The notes under the pieces were generated by a model. The model ran no database searches and was not told the origin of the DNA. It saw nothing but the letters and a program-made list of their open reading frames with translations. DNA of 62,401 nucleotides from a bacterium. Lineage in GTDB: Bacteria > Verrucomicrobiota > Kiritimatiellia > CAIKKV01 > CAITUY01. Below are positions 7,863 through 18,120 of the stretch, in pieces. Numbering within the stretch: the first letter of the stretch is position 1; each line of letters opens with the position of its first letter. The stretch spans positions 1 to 62,401 of the forward strand of contig JBAWZF010000015.1 in NCBI GenBank assembly GCA_037143175.1. Reading direction: 5' to 3'. The position numbers and the translations under genes were made by a program.

Positions 7863-9560
7863 ATGGCATCGCGAAAGAAAATCCTATTCCTCCAGCTCCC
7901 TCAATTGGATAACGACATTCATGGGGATACTGAAAATGTCCCCCTGGCCGCCGCTTACCTTCAATACGCCGCCGAAGTGAATGGAGAAGACGCCTATTAT
8001 GAGTTTTTTCAGCTCCCGGAAGCTGCCCGGAACCGCGACAATCCAAGCCTGTTAAAAGCAATTCTTCGCCTGAACCCTGACCTTATCGCCTGCACCCTGT
8101 ATCTCTGGAACATCGAGCGGACTCTGCGCCTGATGCAACAATTCAAGGCTCGCCGACCCCATGCCCGCATCCTCTTCGGCGGGCCGGAGGCGGCCTATTC
8201 CCATCCCTTTTTGTTTGAACCACCGATAGCTGATGCCATCGCCGTCGGTGAAGGGGAAGCGGTATTCCCGGCCTTGCTCCGTTCCTTCCGGACCCGTAAA
8301 CCAGTCAATATATCATCGGTTGCGCTCCGCTCTCCCAAGGGCTACCAATGGGGTAAAAACACGCCCTGCCCCATCGAGTTATCGAAGCAGATTCCACCAC
8401 CAGGATATGCGGCCTGCCGACCAGACGCAAAAGGAATGGCGTATCTGGAAACTTCGCGCGGCTGCCCCATGCGCTGCACCTACTGCCGGTATCCGCATCT
8501 GCGCCATTCCATGTCCTTTCTCAGTCCTATCGACATTATGTCGCGCATTGATGCATTACAAACGATCGGAGCCCATGAAATCCGTTTCGTGGATCCTACC
8601 TTTAACGCCCATCCCTGCTTCCGGGAAATCCTGATTCAACTGGCAGCCTTTAACAAAAAAAGGACACTCTCCTTCTTTGCGGAACTCAATGCCGTGCGAT
8701 TAACCGATGAGGAGGCCGATCTCATGGCCGCAGCCAATTTTGTGGATATTGAAGTCGGTGTACAAAGCCGGGACACCATCGTCCTCAAGGCCATCCGCCG
8801 CCCCACCTCGTTGCCTCGACTGGATGCCGGAATCGCCAAATTAACCCGACGCCGCATCAAGGTTACGGTGGACATCATGTATGGGCTGCCCCTACAGCAT
8901 ATCAAAGACGTTCGACAATCCATAAACTGGGCCTTGAAACTTTCCAGCACGAATATCCAATGCCTGCAAACCCTTCTACTCCCCGGCACTGAATTGCGCG
9001 AACGACGGGGTGAGTGGAAAATTGAGGCGCAGCCCCTGCCCCCTTATGCGGTGACAAAGACGTCCACTATGGATCGCCGGGCTTTTCAAGCCATTGAGGC
9101 ACTTATCGCTCAGCACCCCAAGCTGCGATCCGACGTTTCCACGCCCCAATTTACAGGACGGAAACTCGACCTTTTCCCTGAACAGATTTCCGTAAAAAAC
9201 TTCGAAAAAAGGACACTTCCTGGCACACAATCCCGTCGAGCTTTTCTTTTCAAGGGAGCGAACTTATTTGCCAGGCGAGAAGAACTGGCCACCTTTATCC
9301 AGGAGTCTATCCGGACTCTTCCAGACAATCTCTTTCAATTCGTGCTGGTGCCACAAGCGGAGGAGCCCCTGGATCTGCTGGATGACCTGATTGCCGTCCT
9401 CCGTCGCGCCCCCACCCATCTTATTGACCGGTACGCCTCCGTAGCACTGGAAAACAAAATTGCCTCCCGCCGCCTGATGATTCTCCTCCCCCAAGGCCGG
9501 GCCATATCCAAAGCATGGGCGGATGAAGCCGAGACTATGTTGGCGTCCGCTTTCTTCTAA
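7863..9560 (+). CDS. B12-binding domain radical SAM protein
   Basis: About 565 residues. The N-terminal 130 residues form a cobalamin-binding-like Rossmann domain (KKILFLQLPQL, later ILFGGPEAAYS and VGEGEAVFPALL). The radical SAM core carries ETSRGCPMRCTYCRYP with CxxxCxxC, followed by RFVDPTFN and VDIEVGVQS motifs. The C-terminal region resembles the DUF4080 extension found in this subgroup. Reaction and substrate are unknown. Relatives include methyltransferases and ring-modifying enzymes. The ATG at 7863 is chosen, and a GTG at 7845 in the same frame is possible. Neither has a clear ribosome site. It is a single gene convergent with gltD. Confidence 0.85.
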   Translation: MASRKKILFLQLPQLDNDIHGDTENVPLAAAYLQYAAEVNGEDAYYEFFQLPEAARNRDNPSLLKAILRLNPDLIACTLYLWNIERTLRLMQQFKARRPHARILFGGPEAAYSHPFLFEPPIADAIAVGEGEAVFPALLRSFRTRKPVNISSVALRSPKGYQWGKNTPCPIELSKQIPPPGYAACRPDAKGMAYLETSRGCPMRCTYCRYPHLRHSMSFLSPIDIMSRIDALQTIGAHEIRFVDPTFNAHPCFREILIQLAAFNKKRTLSFFAELNAVRLTDEEADLMAAANFVDIEVGVQSRDTIVLKAIRRPTSLPRLDAGIAKLTRRRIKVTVDIMYGLPLQHIKDVRQSINWALKLSSTNIQCLQTLLLPGTELRERRGEWKIEAQPLPPYAVTKTSTMDRRAFQAIEALIAQHPKLRSDVSTPQFTGRKLDLFPEQISVKNFEKRTLPGTQSRRAFLFKGANLFARREELATFIQESIRTLPDNLFQFVLVPQAEEPLDLLDDLIAVLRRAPTHLIDRYASVALENKIASRRLMILLPQGRAISKAWADEAETMLASAFF

Positions 9561-9605
9561 ATCGAAATTCGCGTGTCGCCGTGGAAATGCACAAAGAATC
9601 GCCAG

Positions 9606-9643
9606 GGCCAGAACGGACACCGGAAAATCAGGTCCGTCTGGCC
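9606..9643. terminator. possible convergent hairpin at radical SAM / gltD junction
   Basis: GGCCAG-A-ACGGAC (9606-9618) pairs with GTCCGT-CTGGCC (9632-9643), giving 12 pairs with one bulged A and a 13-base loop. It lies at the convergent junction of two genes and overlaps the last codons of gltD. There is no T-run on either strand, so it may only be a weak bidirectional terminator. Confidence 0.35.
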
Positions 9644-11064
9644 TCAAGATAAGCAGCAATCCCGGCCGCCGCTTGTCGACCATCACGCATGGCTCGAACC
9701 ACGAGCGAGGCTCCTTGCGTCATGTCGCCTGCCACGAAGATACCAGGGATATTGGTCATATTCTGCTTGTCGCGCCAGATCACCCCATTGGGCTCTGTCT
9801 TGATAGCAAGCCCCTCCACAATTTTATTGCGCCCGGGTCCTGAAAAGCCCATCGCCAATAAAACAAGATCTGCTTCTATTACAAACTCAGTACCGGGTTT
9901 TTCCACCATAGCTGGCCGTCCACCACCCGCCGGGGTAACCCAATCCACCTCCACCGCCCGAATTGACTGAACGGCCCCATCCTTGCCAGAAAATTCTTTG
10001 GTCGCCACGCTCCACCGCCGGGTACAGCCTTCTTTATGACTGCTTGAAATCCGTAACTGCAACGGCCACATAGGCCAGGGAGTACTCTTAGCCCGAGTGG
10101 GAGGAGGCTGTGGCAGAATCTCAATCTGTGTCACAGACTTGGCTCCTTGCCGGATCGAAGTTCCAACACAATCCGCGCCCGTATCCCCTCCGCCAATCAC
10201 CAGCACATTTCTGTCACCGGCCAAAATATCAGTACCGACCTTGCCCCCCTCGCCCCCCAACCGTTTGTTCTGCTGCACCAGGAAGTCCATGGCAAAATGA
10301 ATCCCCTTTAACTCCCGCCCCGGCACCTTGATATCACGGGCTTCACGGGCACCACCGGAAAGGCAGATGGCGTCAAATCGATTTTGAAGGTAGTGATAGG
10401 AAATGTCATCCCCTACACTGACCTGATTCTCAAACACAACGCCTTCCGCCTCCATTAACTTTATCCGGCGATCCACGACCCATTTCCCAAGCTTAAACTC
10501 CGGAATACCGTATCGCAGGATGCCTCCGGGTCTTTCATCCGCATCATAAACCACAACCCAATAACCAGCGTGATTCAGCGTATCGGCGATCGTCAATCCG
10601 GCGGGACCAGAACCAAGCACCGCAACCCGCTCTTTTTTACGTTCCGCTGGCGGGCAGGGCTTCATATATCCCAACTCAAAGCCTTTTTCGATGATCGACA
10701 ATTCGATTTGCCGGATGGTCACCGGATCCTTGTTGATTCCCAACACGCAAGAACCTTCACAGAGTGCGGGGCAGATACGCCCAGTAAACTCTGGAAAATT
10801 ATCCTTCTCCAGTAGAATATCCAACGCCTGCTTCCAGCGGCCCTGATACACATGCTCATTGAATTCAGGAATCACATTCTCGATCGGGCATCCTGTGCAA
10901 TGGCAGAACGGCGTCCCGCAATCCATACACCGCGCCGCCTGCTCCCTCACCTCAGAGTCCGACAACCGGAGTTCCACCGCATTGAAATCCTTCACCCGTT
11001 CATCAATTGGACGATAGCCAGGGTCGTGGCGTTCAAATTCCATAAAACCGGTTACCTTACCCAT
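9628..11064 (-). CDS. gltD: glutamate synthase (NADPH) small subunit
   Basis: A 478-residue beta subunit that passes electrons from NAD(P)H through FAD and iron-sulfur clusters to GltB for making glutamate from glutamine and 2-oxoglutarate. The N-terminal cysteine-rich segment (CMDCGTPFCHCTGCPIENVIP) is the Fe-S region. VAVLGSGPAGLTIA is the FAD-binding and VIGGGDTGADC the NADPH-binding Rossmann motif, and GIFVAGDMTQGASLVV closes the FAD site. AGAGGTGA precedes the ATG. The gene overlaps the gltB end by 8 bp. Confidence 0.97.
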   Translation of the reverse strand: MGKVTGFMEFERHDPGYRPIDERVKDFNAVELRLSDSEVREQAARCMDCGTPFCHCTGCPIENVIPEFNEHVYQGRWKQALDILLEKDNFPEFTGRICPALCEGSCVLGINKDPVTIRQIELSIIEKGFELGYMKPCPPAERKKERVAVLGSGPAGLTIADTLNHAGYWVVVYDADERPGGILRYGIPEFKLGKWVVDRRIKLMEAEGVVFENQVSVGDDISYHYLQNRFDAICLSGGAREARDIKVPGRELKGIHFAMDFLVQQNKRLGGEGGKVGTDILAGDRNVLVIGGGDTGADCVGTSIRQGAKSVTQIEILPQPPPTRAKSTPWPMWPLQLRISSSHKEGCTRRWSVATKEFSGKDGAVQSIRAVEVDWVTPAGGGRPAMVEKPGTEFVIEADLVLLAMGFSGPGRNKIVEGLAIKTEPNGVIWRDKQNMTNIPGIFVAGDMTQGASLVVRAMRDGRQAAAGIAAYLEARRT

Positions 11065-14000
11065 GAATCACCTCTGCTCTTTCGGTCGCTTCATCTTCTC
11101 TCATCATCTGCCCCATCACCCGGCGATATTCCATCGGGAATACCTTGATGAAAAATGGCAGCTGTTCTTCCCAATTCTCCAGAATGCGTTTGGCTTTAAG
11201 ACTGCCCGTGTAGCGCAGATGCTTCTCCAACAATCCTCTCAGTTCAGCTTTATCAGCAGAGCTTACCACGAGCTCCAAATCCACCATGTCTAAATTACAG
11301 CGTGCGTCAAAAATACGGTGCTCATCATAAATATAGGCAAGACCACCACTCATTCCGGCCCCGAAATTGACACCGGTATGTCCCAGCACCACCACACGAC
11401 CGCCGGTCATGTATTCACATCCATGATCACCGATCCCTTCAACGACGGCGGTGGCACCACTGTTACGAATGGCAAACCGTTCACCAACAGCTCCGTTGAG
11501 ATAGACCTCACCACAGGTTGCCCCGTATAACAGAACGTTCCCGGCGATGACATTTGACTCCGGGGCATACGTCGCGGCGGCGAAGGGCCTGACAATGATT
11601 TTGCCACCCGACAATCCCTTCCCGAGGAAGTCATTAGACTCCCCTTCCAGGACAAGTGTCATTCCCCGGGCACACCAGGCCCCGAAACTTTGTCCAGCCG
11701 AGCCCTTAAAAGTCATGGTGATCGTATCCTCCGGCAGTCCGGAATGGCCATATTTTTTGGCCACCAACCCGGCAATCATCGTGCCCACGGTTCGATTCAC
11801 ATTCCGGATCGGCGCCTCAAGTGATACCGGCTTTCCGGTTTCAATGGCCGCCTTCACTTTGGGGATCAACTTCAAATCCATGGCACTACTTAATTCGTGG
11901 TTCTGCTTCCCGACACAGCGGACAGGGCTATTGCATGGGGGGCGGTAAAGTATCTTGGAAAAGTCCAAGCCCTTCGCCTTCCAGAAGGTGATCGCCTGAT
12001 TCATTTCAAGACAGTCTGAGCGACCGATCATTTCATCGATGGTACGGAAGCCCAGTTCCGCCATGATCTCACGCACCTCACTGGCGATAAACGTGAAGAA
12101 GTTGACGAGATGATCCGGACTCCCGGCAAACAATTTGCGCAAACATGGATCCTGTGTTGCGACCCCAACCGGACAGGTATTGTTATGGCACTTGCGCATC
12201 ATGATGCAACCCAGAACCACCAAAGCGGTGGTCGCGAAACCATATTCTTCCGCCCCCAACAAGGCGGCCACAACCACATCGCGTCCAGTTTTAATCTGCC
12301 CATCCGTCTGCAACCGTACCTGGCCCCGCAAATTATTCAACACCAGTGTCTGCTGGGTCTCCGCCAGACCAAGCTCCCAGGGCGCACCGGCATGCTTGAT
12401 GGATGACAACGGCGAGGCGCCCGTTCCGCCATCATAGCCACTGATCAAAACCATATCCGCGTGGGCTTTTACGACACCCGCGGCAATCGTACCCACCCCG
12501 AGCTCAGAAACCAACTTGACCGATACCCGTGCTTCAGGGTTGACGTTTTTTAAGTCGTAGATCAACTGCTTGATATCTTCAATAGAGTAAATGTCATGAT
12601 GCGGTGGCGGGGAAATCAAAGTAACTCCAGGCGTCGAGTGACGCACCTTGGCAATTTCCTCATTCACTTTATGACCGGGCAACTGTCCGCCTTCGCCCGG
12701 CTTGGCACCCTGGGCAATTTTGATCTGAAGCTCACGACAGTTAACACAGAATTCAGCCGTGACACCAAACCGTCCACTGGCGATCTGCTTGATGGCACTG
12801 CAGCGACTGTCACCGTTGGGAAGAGGCTGATAGCGCGCAGGGTCTTCGCCGCCCTCACCACTGTTACTCATGGCTCCTAACCGGTTCATCGCAATGGCCA
12901 TCGACTCATGGGCTTCCCGACTGATCGACCCGAACGACATCGCGCCGGTCACAAACCGCTTCATGATTCCGCCCACCGGCTCGACTTGATCCAAAGGCAC
13001 CGGAGCGCCTGGCTTAAACTTGAACATTCCCCGCAAGGTGAACTGCTTCTCAGCCTGGTCATTAATCAACCGCGCATAATCTTTATACCGCTTTACATCG
13101 CCGCTACGGGTGGCATGCTGAAGATGGGTAATCGCTTCCGGAGACCAAAGATGTCGCTCCCCGTCCCGCCGAAAACGATACTGGCCCCCCGTCGGCAAGA
13201 ACTCAGGTTTCGCTTCGACGTTGTAAAATGCCTCCGCATAACGTGCATTTGCTTCCATCGCAATTTCGGATAGCCCAATGCCGCCGACACGGGAAGCCGT
13301 CCCTGAAAAGTAATGTTCCACAACGCCCGGGTCAATGCCAACTGCCTCAAAGACCTGAGCGCTACGATAACTTCGCAACGTTGAGATCCCCATCTTCGAC
13401 ATCACTTTCCGAAGCCCCTCACACAAGGCGCCAACATAATTTTCCATCGCTTTGGCGGGCCCGACCTCCGCACTCAACTCTTTCTTGAGGGAAAGATCCG
13501 CGATGGACTCAAACGCAAGATAGGGATTAATTGCCGTGGCCCCGTACCCGAGCAAAAGTGCCATATGCATGACTTCACGGGCTTCACCGGTTTCAACAAG
13601 CAGCCCCACACCGGTACGACGGCCGCTCCGCACCAGATGCTGATTAACGGCGGCAACGGCCAATAAAACAGGAATGGGTGTAACCCCGGCCATCAAATCA
13701 CGATCACTCAAAATGAGAAGGTTTTTACCTGCGGCAACCCGTGCATCTGCATCCCCACACAACGCCTCCAATGCCGCCTTCAAGTCAGCACCCGAGCCGT
13801 TCGCCGGGAATCCGATAGAGAGCGTAGCCGCGCTGAAATCCTTGAGCTCGAGCCCACGGATCTGATCCAGATCTTCATTTGAAAGAAAGGGATGTCGCAG
13901 TTTAATCAAACGCGCGTACTGCGGGATTTCCATGAGAATATTGGAAGGATTGCCGATAAACGTCATCAACGACATCACCAGTTCCTCCCGAATCGGATCG

Positions 14001-15580
14001 ATCGGCGGGTTGGTGATCTGGGCAAACAGCTGCTTGAAATAAGAAAATAGCAGTTGGGGCTTATCTGAAAAGACCGCCAAAGGAGTATCCGTCCCCATGG
14101 AGCCCACAGCCTCATGCGCTTTGGACGCCATCGCCTCCAGAAGAATTTGGACATCTTCACGCGTATACCCGAAAAGACGCTGCCGCTGAAGCAGAGTCTC
14201 GGATTTCGGAATGACTGGGGACATGGCTTCAAACATGCCTTGCACCGAGACCTTATTTTCATCCACCCAGCGCCGATAGGGTTGACGCCGCGACATCTGG
14301 CTTTTAAGCTCTTTGTCCTTCAGAACCCGTTTGTGCTCAAGATCAATCAACATCATTTGGCCGGGGCGCAACGCCCCCTTCTCCAATACGCGTTCGGCTG
14401 GAATATCAAGAACACCCGCCTCTGAGGCCATCACAATAAAATTATCCTTTGTGATGGTATAACGAGCCGGTCGCAATCCATTCCGGTCAAGCAGGGTTCC
14501 CACCACGGAACCATCCGAGAAAGCCACCGTAGCCGGTCCATCCCAAGGCTCCATCAAACCGGCATGGTATTCAAAAAAACCTTTTTGATCGGGGCCAATG
14601 GGATATTTTGCACCCCACGCTTCAGGAATGAGCATCATCATCGAATGCGGGATTGAGCGCCCGCCGGCTACCAAAAGCTCCAGCGCATTATCCAAACAGG
14701 CCGAATCACTTCCTCCGGGATCAATAATGGGAAGCAACTTGCGAATGTCGTCCCCAAATAGCGGCGAGGCCAGCCCATTCTCGCGGGACTTCATCTGATT
14801 GAGATTTCCACGGAGTGTATTGATCTCGCCATTATGGGCCAGAAAACGAAATGGCTGTGACAACTCCCAGGACGGAAATGTATTAGTGCTATAGCGCTGA
14901 TGAATCACTGCTACTGCGCTCTCCATGTCCGGATCATTCAAGTCCTTATAAAACCCGGAAACCTGCCCACCCATCAACAACCCTTTATAAACAATCGTCC
15001 GTGAGGAAAAGCTGGGGATATAAAAGCGCTCATCGGGCCCCATGATTTCCGCAACCCGGTGCTGGCACTGTTTGCGGACCACATAAAGTCTGCGATCCAG
15101 CGCCAGACATGACAATTTTCCACCCCCGACCAAGACCTGCATCACAAAAGGTTGTGCCTCACGTGCCTCTTCCCCGAGGATACTCCCGTCAGTCGGGACT
15201 TCGCGCCAGCCTATGAACTCCAGACCTTCTTCCTGAAGCACCTGCTGAATGGCAGAGAGGCAATGAGAACGAACCTTCGACTGGGGTACAAAAAGCATTC
15301 CCACGCCGTATGACCCCGCCTTGGGCAAAGTGAACTTGAGACGTGCGGCTTCCTTGCGGAAAAATTTATCAGAAATCTGCAGCAATACCCCCGCCCCATC
15401 TCCGGTACTCAAGTCACCCCCCACGGCACCTCGGTGCAAAAGATTCTTAAGAACCTCGATACTGTCGGATACGATACGATGCGATTGAACCCCGTCAATA
15501 TTGGCGAGAAATCCTACGCCGCAATTATCGTGTTCATTTGCAGGGTCATACAACCCTTGTTGTTCAGGCATTCCATTCAT
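11057..15580 (-). CDS. gltB: glutamate synthase large subunit
   Basis: About 1507 residues. The enzyme cleaves glutamine in an N-terminal Ntn-type glutaminase domain and transfers ammonia internally to 2-oxoglutarate on an FMN barrel. Cys20, within DNCGVGFLANIDG, is the expected nucleophile exposed after propeptide removal. The FMN/3Fe-4S region contains CIMMRKCHNNTCPVGVATQDPC, and the C-terminal beta-helix has the G-rich GXXGG repeats. The ATG at 15580 is chosen because AAAGGGGA lies before it and the short propeptide is then normal. An in-frame ATG at 15646 would run across the upstream terminator. Confidence 0.96.
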   Translation of the reverse strand: MNGMPEQQGLYDPANEHDNCGVGFLANIDGVQSHRIVSDSIEVLKNLLHRGAVGGDLSTGDGAGVLLQISDKFFRKEAARLKFTLPKAGSYGVGMLFVPQSKVRSHCLSAIQQVLQEEGLEFIGWREVPTDGSILGEEAREAQPFVMQVLVGGGKLSCLALDRRLYVVRKQCQHRVAEIMGPDERFYIPSFSSRTIVYKGLLMGGQVSGFYKDLNDPDMESAVAVIHQRYSTNTFPSWELSQPFRFLAHNGEINTLRGNLNQMKSRENGLASPLFGDDIRKLLPIIDPGGSDSACLDNALELLVAGGRSIPHSMMMLIPEAWGAKYPIGPDQKGFFEYHAGLMEPWDGPATVAFSDGSVVGTLLDRNGLRPARYTITKDNFIVMASEAGVLDIPAERVLEKGALRPGQMMLIDLEHKRVLKDKELKSQMSRRQPYRRWVDENKVSVQGMFEAMSPVIPKSETLLQRQRLFGYTREDVQILLEAMASKAHEAVGSMGTDTPLAVFSDKPQLLFSYFKQLFAQITNPPIDPIREELVMSLMTFIGNPSNILMEIPQYARLIKLRHPFLSNEDLDQIRGLELKDFSAATLSIGFPANGSGADLKAALEALCGDADARVAAGKNLLILSDRDLMAGVTPIPVLLAVAAVNQHLVRSGRRTGVGLLVETGEAREVMHMALLLGYGATAINPYLAFESIADLSLKKELSAEVGPAKAMENYVGALCEGLRKVMSKMGISTLRSYRSAQVFEAVGIDPGVVEHYFSGTASRVGGIGLSEIAMEANARYAEAFYNVEAKPEFLPTGGQYRFRRDGERHLWSPEAITHLQHATRSGDVKRYKDYARLINDQAEKQFTLRGMFKFKPGAPVPLDQVEPVGGIMKRFVTGAMSFGSISREAHESMAIAMNRLGAMSNSGEGGEDPARYQPLPNGDSRCSAIKQIASGRFGVTAEFCVNCRELQIKIAQGAKPGEGGQLPGHKVNEEIAKVRHSTPGVTLISPPPHHDIYSIEDIKQLIYDLKNVNPEARVSVKLVSELGVGTIAAGVVKAHADMVLISGYDGGTGASPLSSIKHAGAPWELGLAETQQTLVLNNLRGQVRLQTDGQIKTGRDVVVAALLGAEEYGFATTALVVLGCIMMRKCHNNTCPVGVATQDPCLRKLFAGSPDHLVNFFTFIASEVREIMAELGFRTIDEMIGRSDCLEMNQAITFWKAKGLDFSKILYRPPCNSPVRCVGKQNHELSSAMDLKLIPKVKAAIETGKPVSLEAPIRNVNRTVGTMIAGLVAKKYGHSGLPEDTITMTFKGSAGQSFGAWCARGMTLVLEGESNDFLGKGLSGGKIIVRPFAAATYAPESNVIAGNVLLYGATCGEVYLNGAVGERFAIRNSGATAVVEGIGDHGCEYMTGGRVVVLGHTGVNFGAGMSGGLAYIYDEHRIFDARCNLDMVDLELVVSSADKAELRGLLEKHLRYTGSLKAKRILENWEEQLPFFIKVFPMEYRRVMGQMMREDEATERAEVIHG

Positions 15581-15613
15581 CGTTCGGTCCCCTTTATTCT
15601 TCAAAAATGTGAC

Positions 15614-15642
15614 AAAAAACCCGTCGGGATTTTCCCGACGGG
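15614..15642 (-). terminator. rho-independent terminator between glnN and gltB
   Basis: A perfect 10-bp stem CCCGTCGGGA/TCCCGACGGG (15620-15629 / 15633-15642) with a 3-base loop is followed on the minus strand by six T. It lies downstream of glnN and upstream of gltB. It should end most glnN transcripts and could allow limited readthrough into gltBD or act as an attenuator. Confidence 0.88.
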
Positions 15643-15673
15643 GCATCGTTTATGTCAATACTAACACTTCTAA

Positions 15674-17797
15674 TCAACGATAGAACAACATATCGGCATA
15701 AGTCGGCAGCGGCCAATATTCGGCATCCACAACCGGCTCAATCCCATCCGAGACCATGCGCAAGGCAACCATAGCTGGCACGACAACGTCCCGGAAAGCC
15801 ACAGCCTTCTTACCCACGGCCGACTCTGCGGACGCTACGGAAACCACATCCGCCAACACATCAATCGCCAGACTCATATCCGCCGCCGCATCATTCACCT
15901 GCTGCAACAGTTTTGACTGAGCAACAGCGTCCACCCCGGCCGCCTCAACCGCAGTCACGCCATGAGCCAGATCCGTCGCATAACTTATAAGTGATGGGAG
16001 AATCTCGCGGCGAGCCATGAACAACATGGTCTTAGCTTCAATGTTAATGGTCTTGATGTAATTCTCCAAAAGGATTTCATGACGCGCATGAATTTCCTCT
16101 TTGGGGAGGGTGCCGTGTTTCATCATCACTTTGGCGTTATTCTTCTCCATCATGACGTTAATGCCGTCCACACAATTCCGGATGTTGTGCAGACCCCGCT
16201 TTTCAGCCTCTGCAACCCATTCTTGAGTATAGTTATCGCCATTGAAGATAATCGCTTCGTGTTCCTTGGCGTATTTCTGAAGCAGCGCCTGTACGCTCGA
16301 ATTGATGTTCTTGGCTCCCTGCAGTTCATCCGCGATTTCAGATAAGGCCTCCGCGACAATCGTATTCAGCACAAAGTTCGGACCGCTCAGGGACTGTGAA
16401 GACCCCGGCATACGAAATTCGAACTTATTTCCGGTAAAGGCAAACGGAGAAGTCCGATTACGATCCGTGGTATCCATGGGAATAGCCGGAAGCGTGGTGA
16501 CGCCCAACTGCAAACGCCCGCCCTGCTTCGAACTGCTTGCGGCACCTTTCTTGATCTGCTGATAAATGTCCGTCAGCTGGTCGCCCAGGAAGATCGACAC
16601 AATCGCAGGTGGCGCCTCATTGGCGCCCAGGCGATGGTCATTGCCCGGTGTCGCCACCGTCGCACGCAACAGGTCGGCATATTTATGTACCGCACGAATC
16701 GTGGCAAACAGGAACACAAGGAACTGCATGTTGTCATGCGGCGTGTTCCCAGGATTCAACAGATTAATCCCGTCATCCGTGCACAATGCCCAGTTGTTGT
16801 GCTTGCCCGACCCATTGACGCCCGCAAAAGGTTTTTCATGCAACACACAGACAAAGTTATGTTTGCGTGCGATCCGCTGCATCATTTCCATGGCCAACTG
16901 ATTATGGTCCACACCGATGTTTACCGTGGCATAAACGGGAGCAAGCTCATGCTGTGCAGGGGCCACCTCGTTATGCTGAGTTTTGGCCGACACACCCATC
17001 TTCCAAAGCTCATCATTCAGATCCGCCATGAATGAAGCTACACGCTCATGAATCGCACCAAAATACTGATCTTCCAGTTCTTGCCCTTTGGGTGGAGGCG
17101 CACCGAATAAGGTGCGGCCAGCATACCGTAAATCCGCACGTTTTTCAACAAACTGCCGGTCAATCAGGAAATATTCCTGCTCGCCACCGAGCGTTGTGAT
17201 CACACGCTTACTCGTGTCGTTGCCCAGGGCTTTCAAAACACGCATTCCCTGCTTATTCAAAACCTGCATCGAACGCAACAACGGCGTCTTTTTATCCAAC
17301 GCCTCCCCCGTATAGGACGCAAAAGAAGTGGGAATGAACAAAGTGGTATTCGAGCCATCGGTCTTGACGAAAACCGGCGAGGTGCAATCCCACACGGTAT
17401 AACCACGTGCTTCAAAAGTTGCCCGGATTCCTCCTGACGGAAACGACGACGCATCGGGTTCGCCCTGCGTCAATTCTTTGCCACTGAATTCCATCATGAT
17501 CCGTCCGTCCGCAGTCGGGGAAATGAACGCGTCATGTTTTTCCGCGGTGATACCAGTCATAGGCTGGAACCAATGGCAATAATGCGTAGCCCCCTTCTCA
17601 ATCGCCCAATCTTTCATGGCGTTAGCCACAACATCAGCAATGGTGGGATCCAACTCCTTGCCTTCGTCAATGGTCGCTCGCAACTTTTTGTAAACATTCT
17701 TAGGGAGACGCGCACGCATCACCACATCACTAAAAACATTCGATCCAAACATTTCCGGGAGGGATTGTTTTTTTACTGAATCACAACAATCATTCAT
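15674..17797 (-). CDS. glnN: glutamine synthetase type III
   Basis: A 707-residue enzyme that makes glutamine from glutamate, ammonia and ATP. The size (about 700 residues, not about 450) and sequence such as [32 protein letters not shown] and the catalytic stretch [17 protein letters not shown] mark the GSIII family. [16 protein letters not shown] and the C-terminal helical region are complete. AAGGAG lies 11 bases before the ATG. Together with gltBD downstream it forms the GS-GOGAT ammonium assimilation route. A sigma-54 type promoter element upstream indicates nitrogen-limited expression. Confidence 0.97.
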   Translation of the reverse strand: MNDCCDSVKKQSLPEMFGSNVFSDVVMRARLPKNVYKKLRATIDEGKELDPTIADVVANAMKDWAIEKGATHYCHWFQPMTGITAEKHDAFISPTADGRIMMEFSGKELTQGEPDASSFPSGGIRATFEARGYTVWDCTSPVFVKTDGSNTTLFIPTSFASYTGEALDKKTPLLRSMQVLNKQGMRVLKALGNDTSKRVITTLGGEQEYFLIDRQFVEKRADLRYAGRTLFGAPPPKGQELEDQYFGAIHERVASFMADLNDELWKMGVSAKTQHNEVAPAQHELAPVYATVNIGVDHNQLAMEMMQRIARKHNFVCVLHEKPFAGVNGSGKHNNWALCTDDGINLLNPGNTPHDNMQFLVFLFATIRAVHKYADLLRATVATPGNDHRLGANEAPPAIVSIFLGDQLTDIYQQIKKGAASSSKQGGRLQLGVTTLPAIPMDTTDRNRTSPFAFTGNKFEFRMPGSSQSLSGPNFVLNTIVAEALSEIADELQGAKNINSSVQALLQKYAKEHEAIIFNGDNYTQEWVAEAEKRGLHNIRNCVDGINVMMEKNNAKVMMKHGTLPKEEIHARHEILLENYIKTINIEAKTMLFMARREILPSLISYATDLAHGVTAVEAAGVDAVAQSKLLQQVNDAAADMSLAIDVLADVVSVASAESAVGKKAVAFRDVVVPAMVALRMVSDGIEPVVDAEYWPLPTYADMLFYR

Positions 17798-17855
17798 ATA
17801 TATAGGCTCCTTTTTGTTATTCTAAAAACCAACCCAAAACTTGAAATTTTTATTT

Positions 17856-17871
17856 AGCAGGTACTGTGCCA
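17856..17871 (-). promoter_or_regulatory. sigma-54 (-24/-12) promoter of glnN
   Basis: Read on the minus strand the element is TGGCACAGTACCTGCT, against the RpoN consensus TGGCACG-N4-TTGCW. The invariant GG (-24) and GC (-12) are present at exactly the required spacing, and only two consensus positions differ. The predicted transcript would start near 17845, about 48 bases before the glnN ATG. The 200 bp beyond it toward 18100 are AT-rich and could hold enhancer sites, but I see no clear NtrC palindrome. Confidence 0.8.
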
Positions 17872-18048
17872 AAATTATTTATTCATTCCGCAACCACTTC
17901 AAATACAATACCTAACGATTGATTACAAAATTAAAGAACACTCGAAACAATGCACGTTAACTACAATTTTGTAACAATACATTGCTCGGTAATGCAAGTT
18001 TGTAGCACCCTGAGCCAGTTCAATCCTCTCTATCTCAAGCGTCACATA

Positions 18049-18077
18049 TTGATGTATGACTCTAATTCATTTATAAA
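18049..18077 (+). promoter_or_regulatory. sigma-70 type promoter for the TSUP gene
   Basis: TTGATG (18049-18054) and TATAAA (18072-18077) are separated by 17 bases. They match the -35 box at four of six and the -10 box at five of six positions, 43 bp before the ATG at 18121. It lies in the 323-bp interval shared with the divergent glnN promoter. Other than these two promoters I see no gene in that interval. Confidence 0.6.
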
Positions 18078-18120
18078 TCAAGCTCACTGAAAACAACCTT
18101 TTTCTTCAAGGCGACTATGC

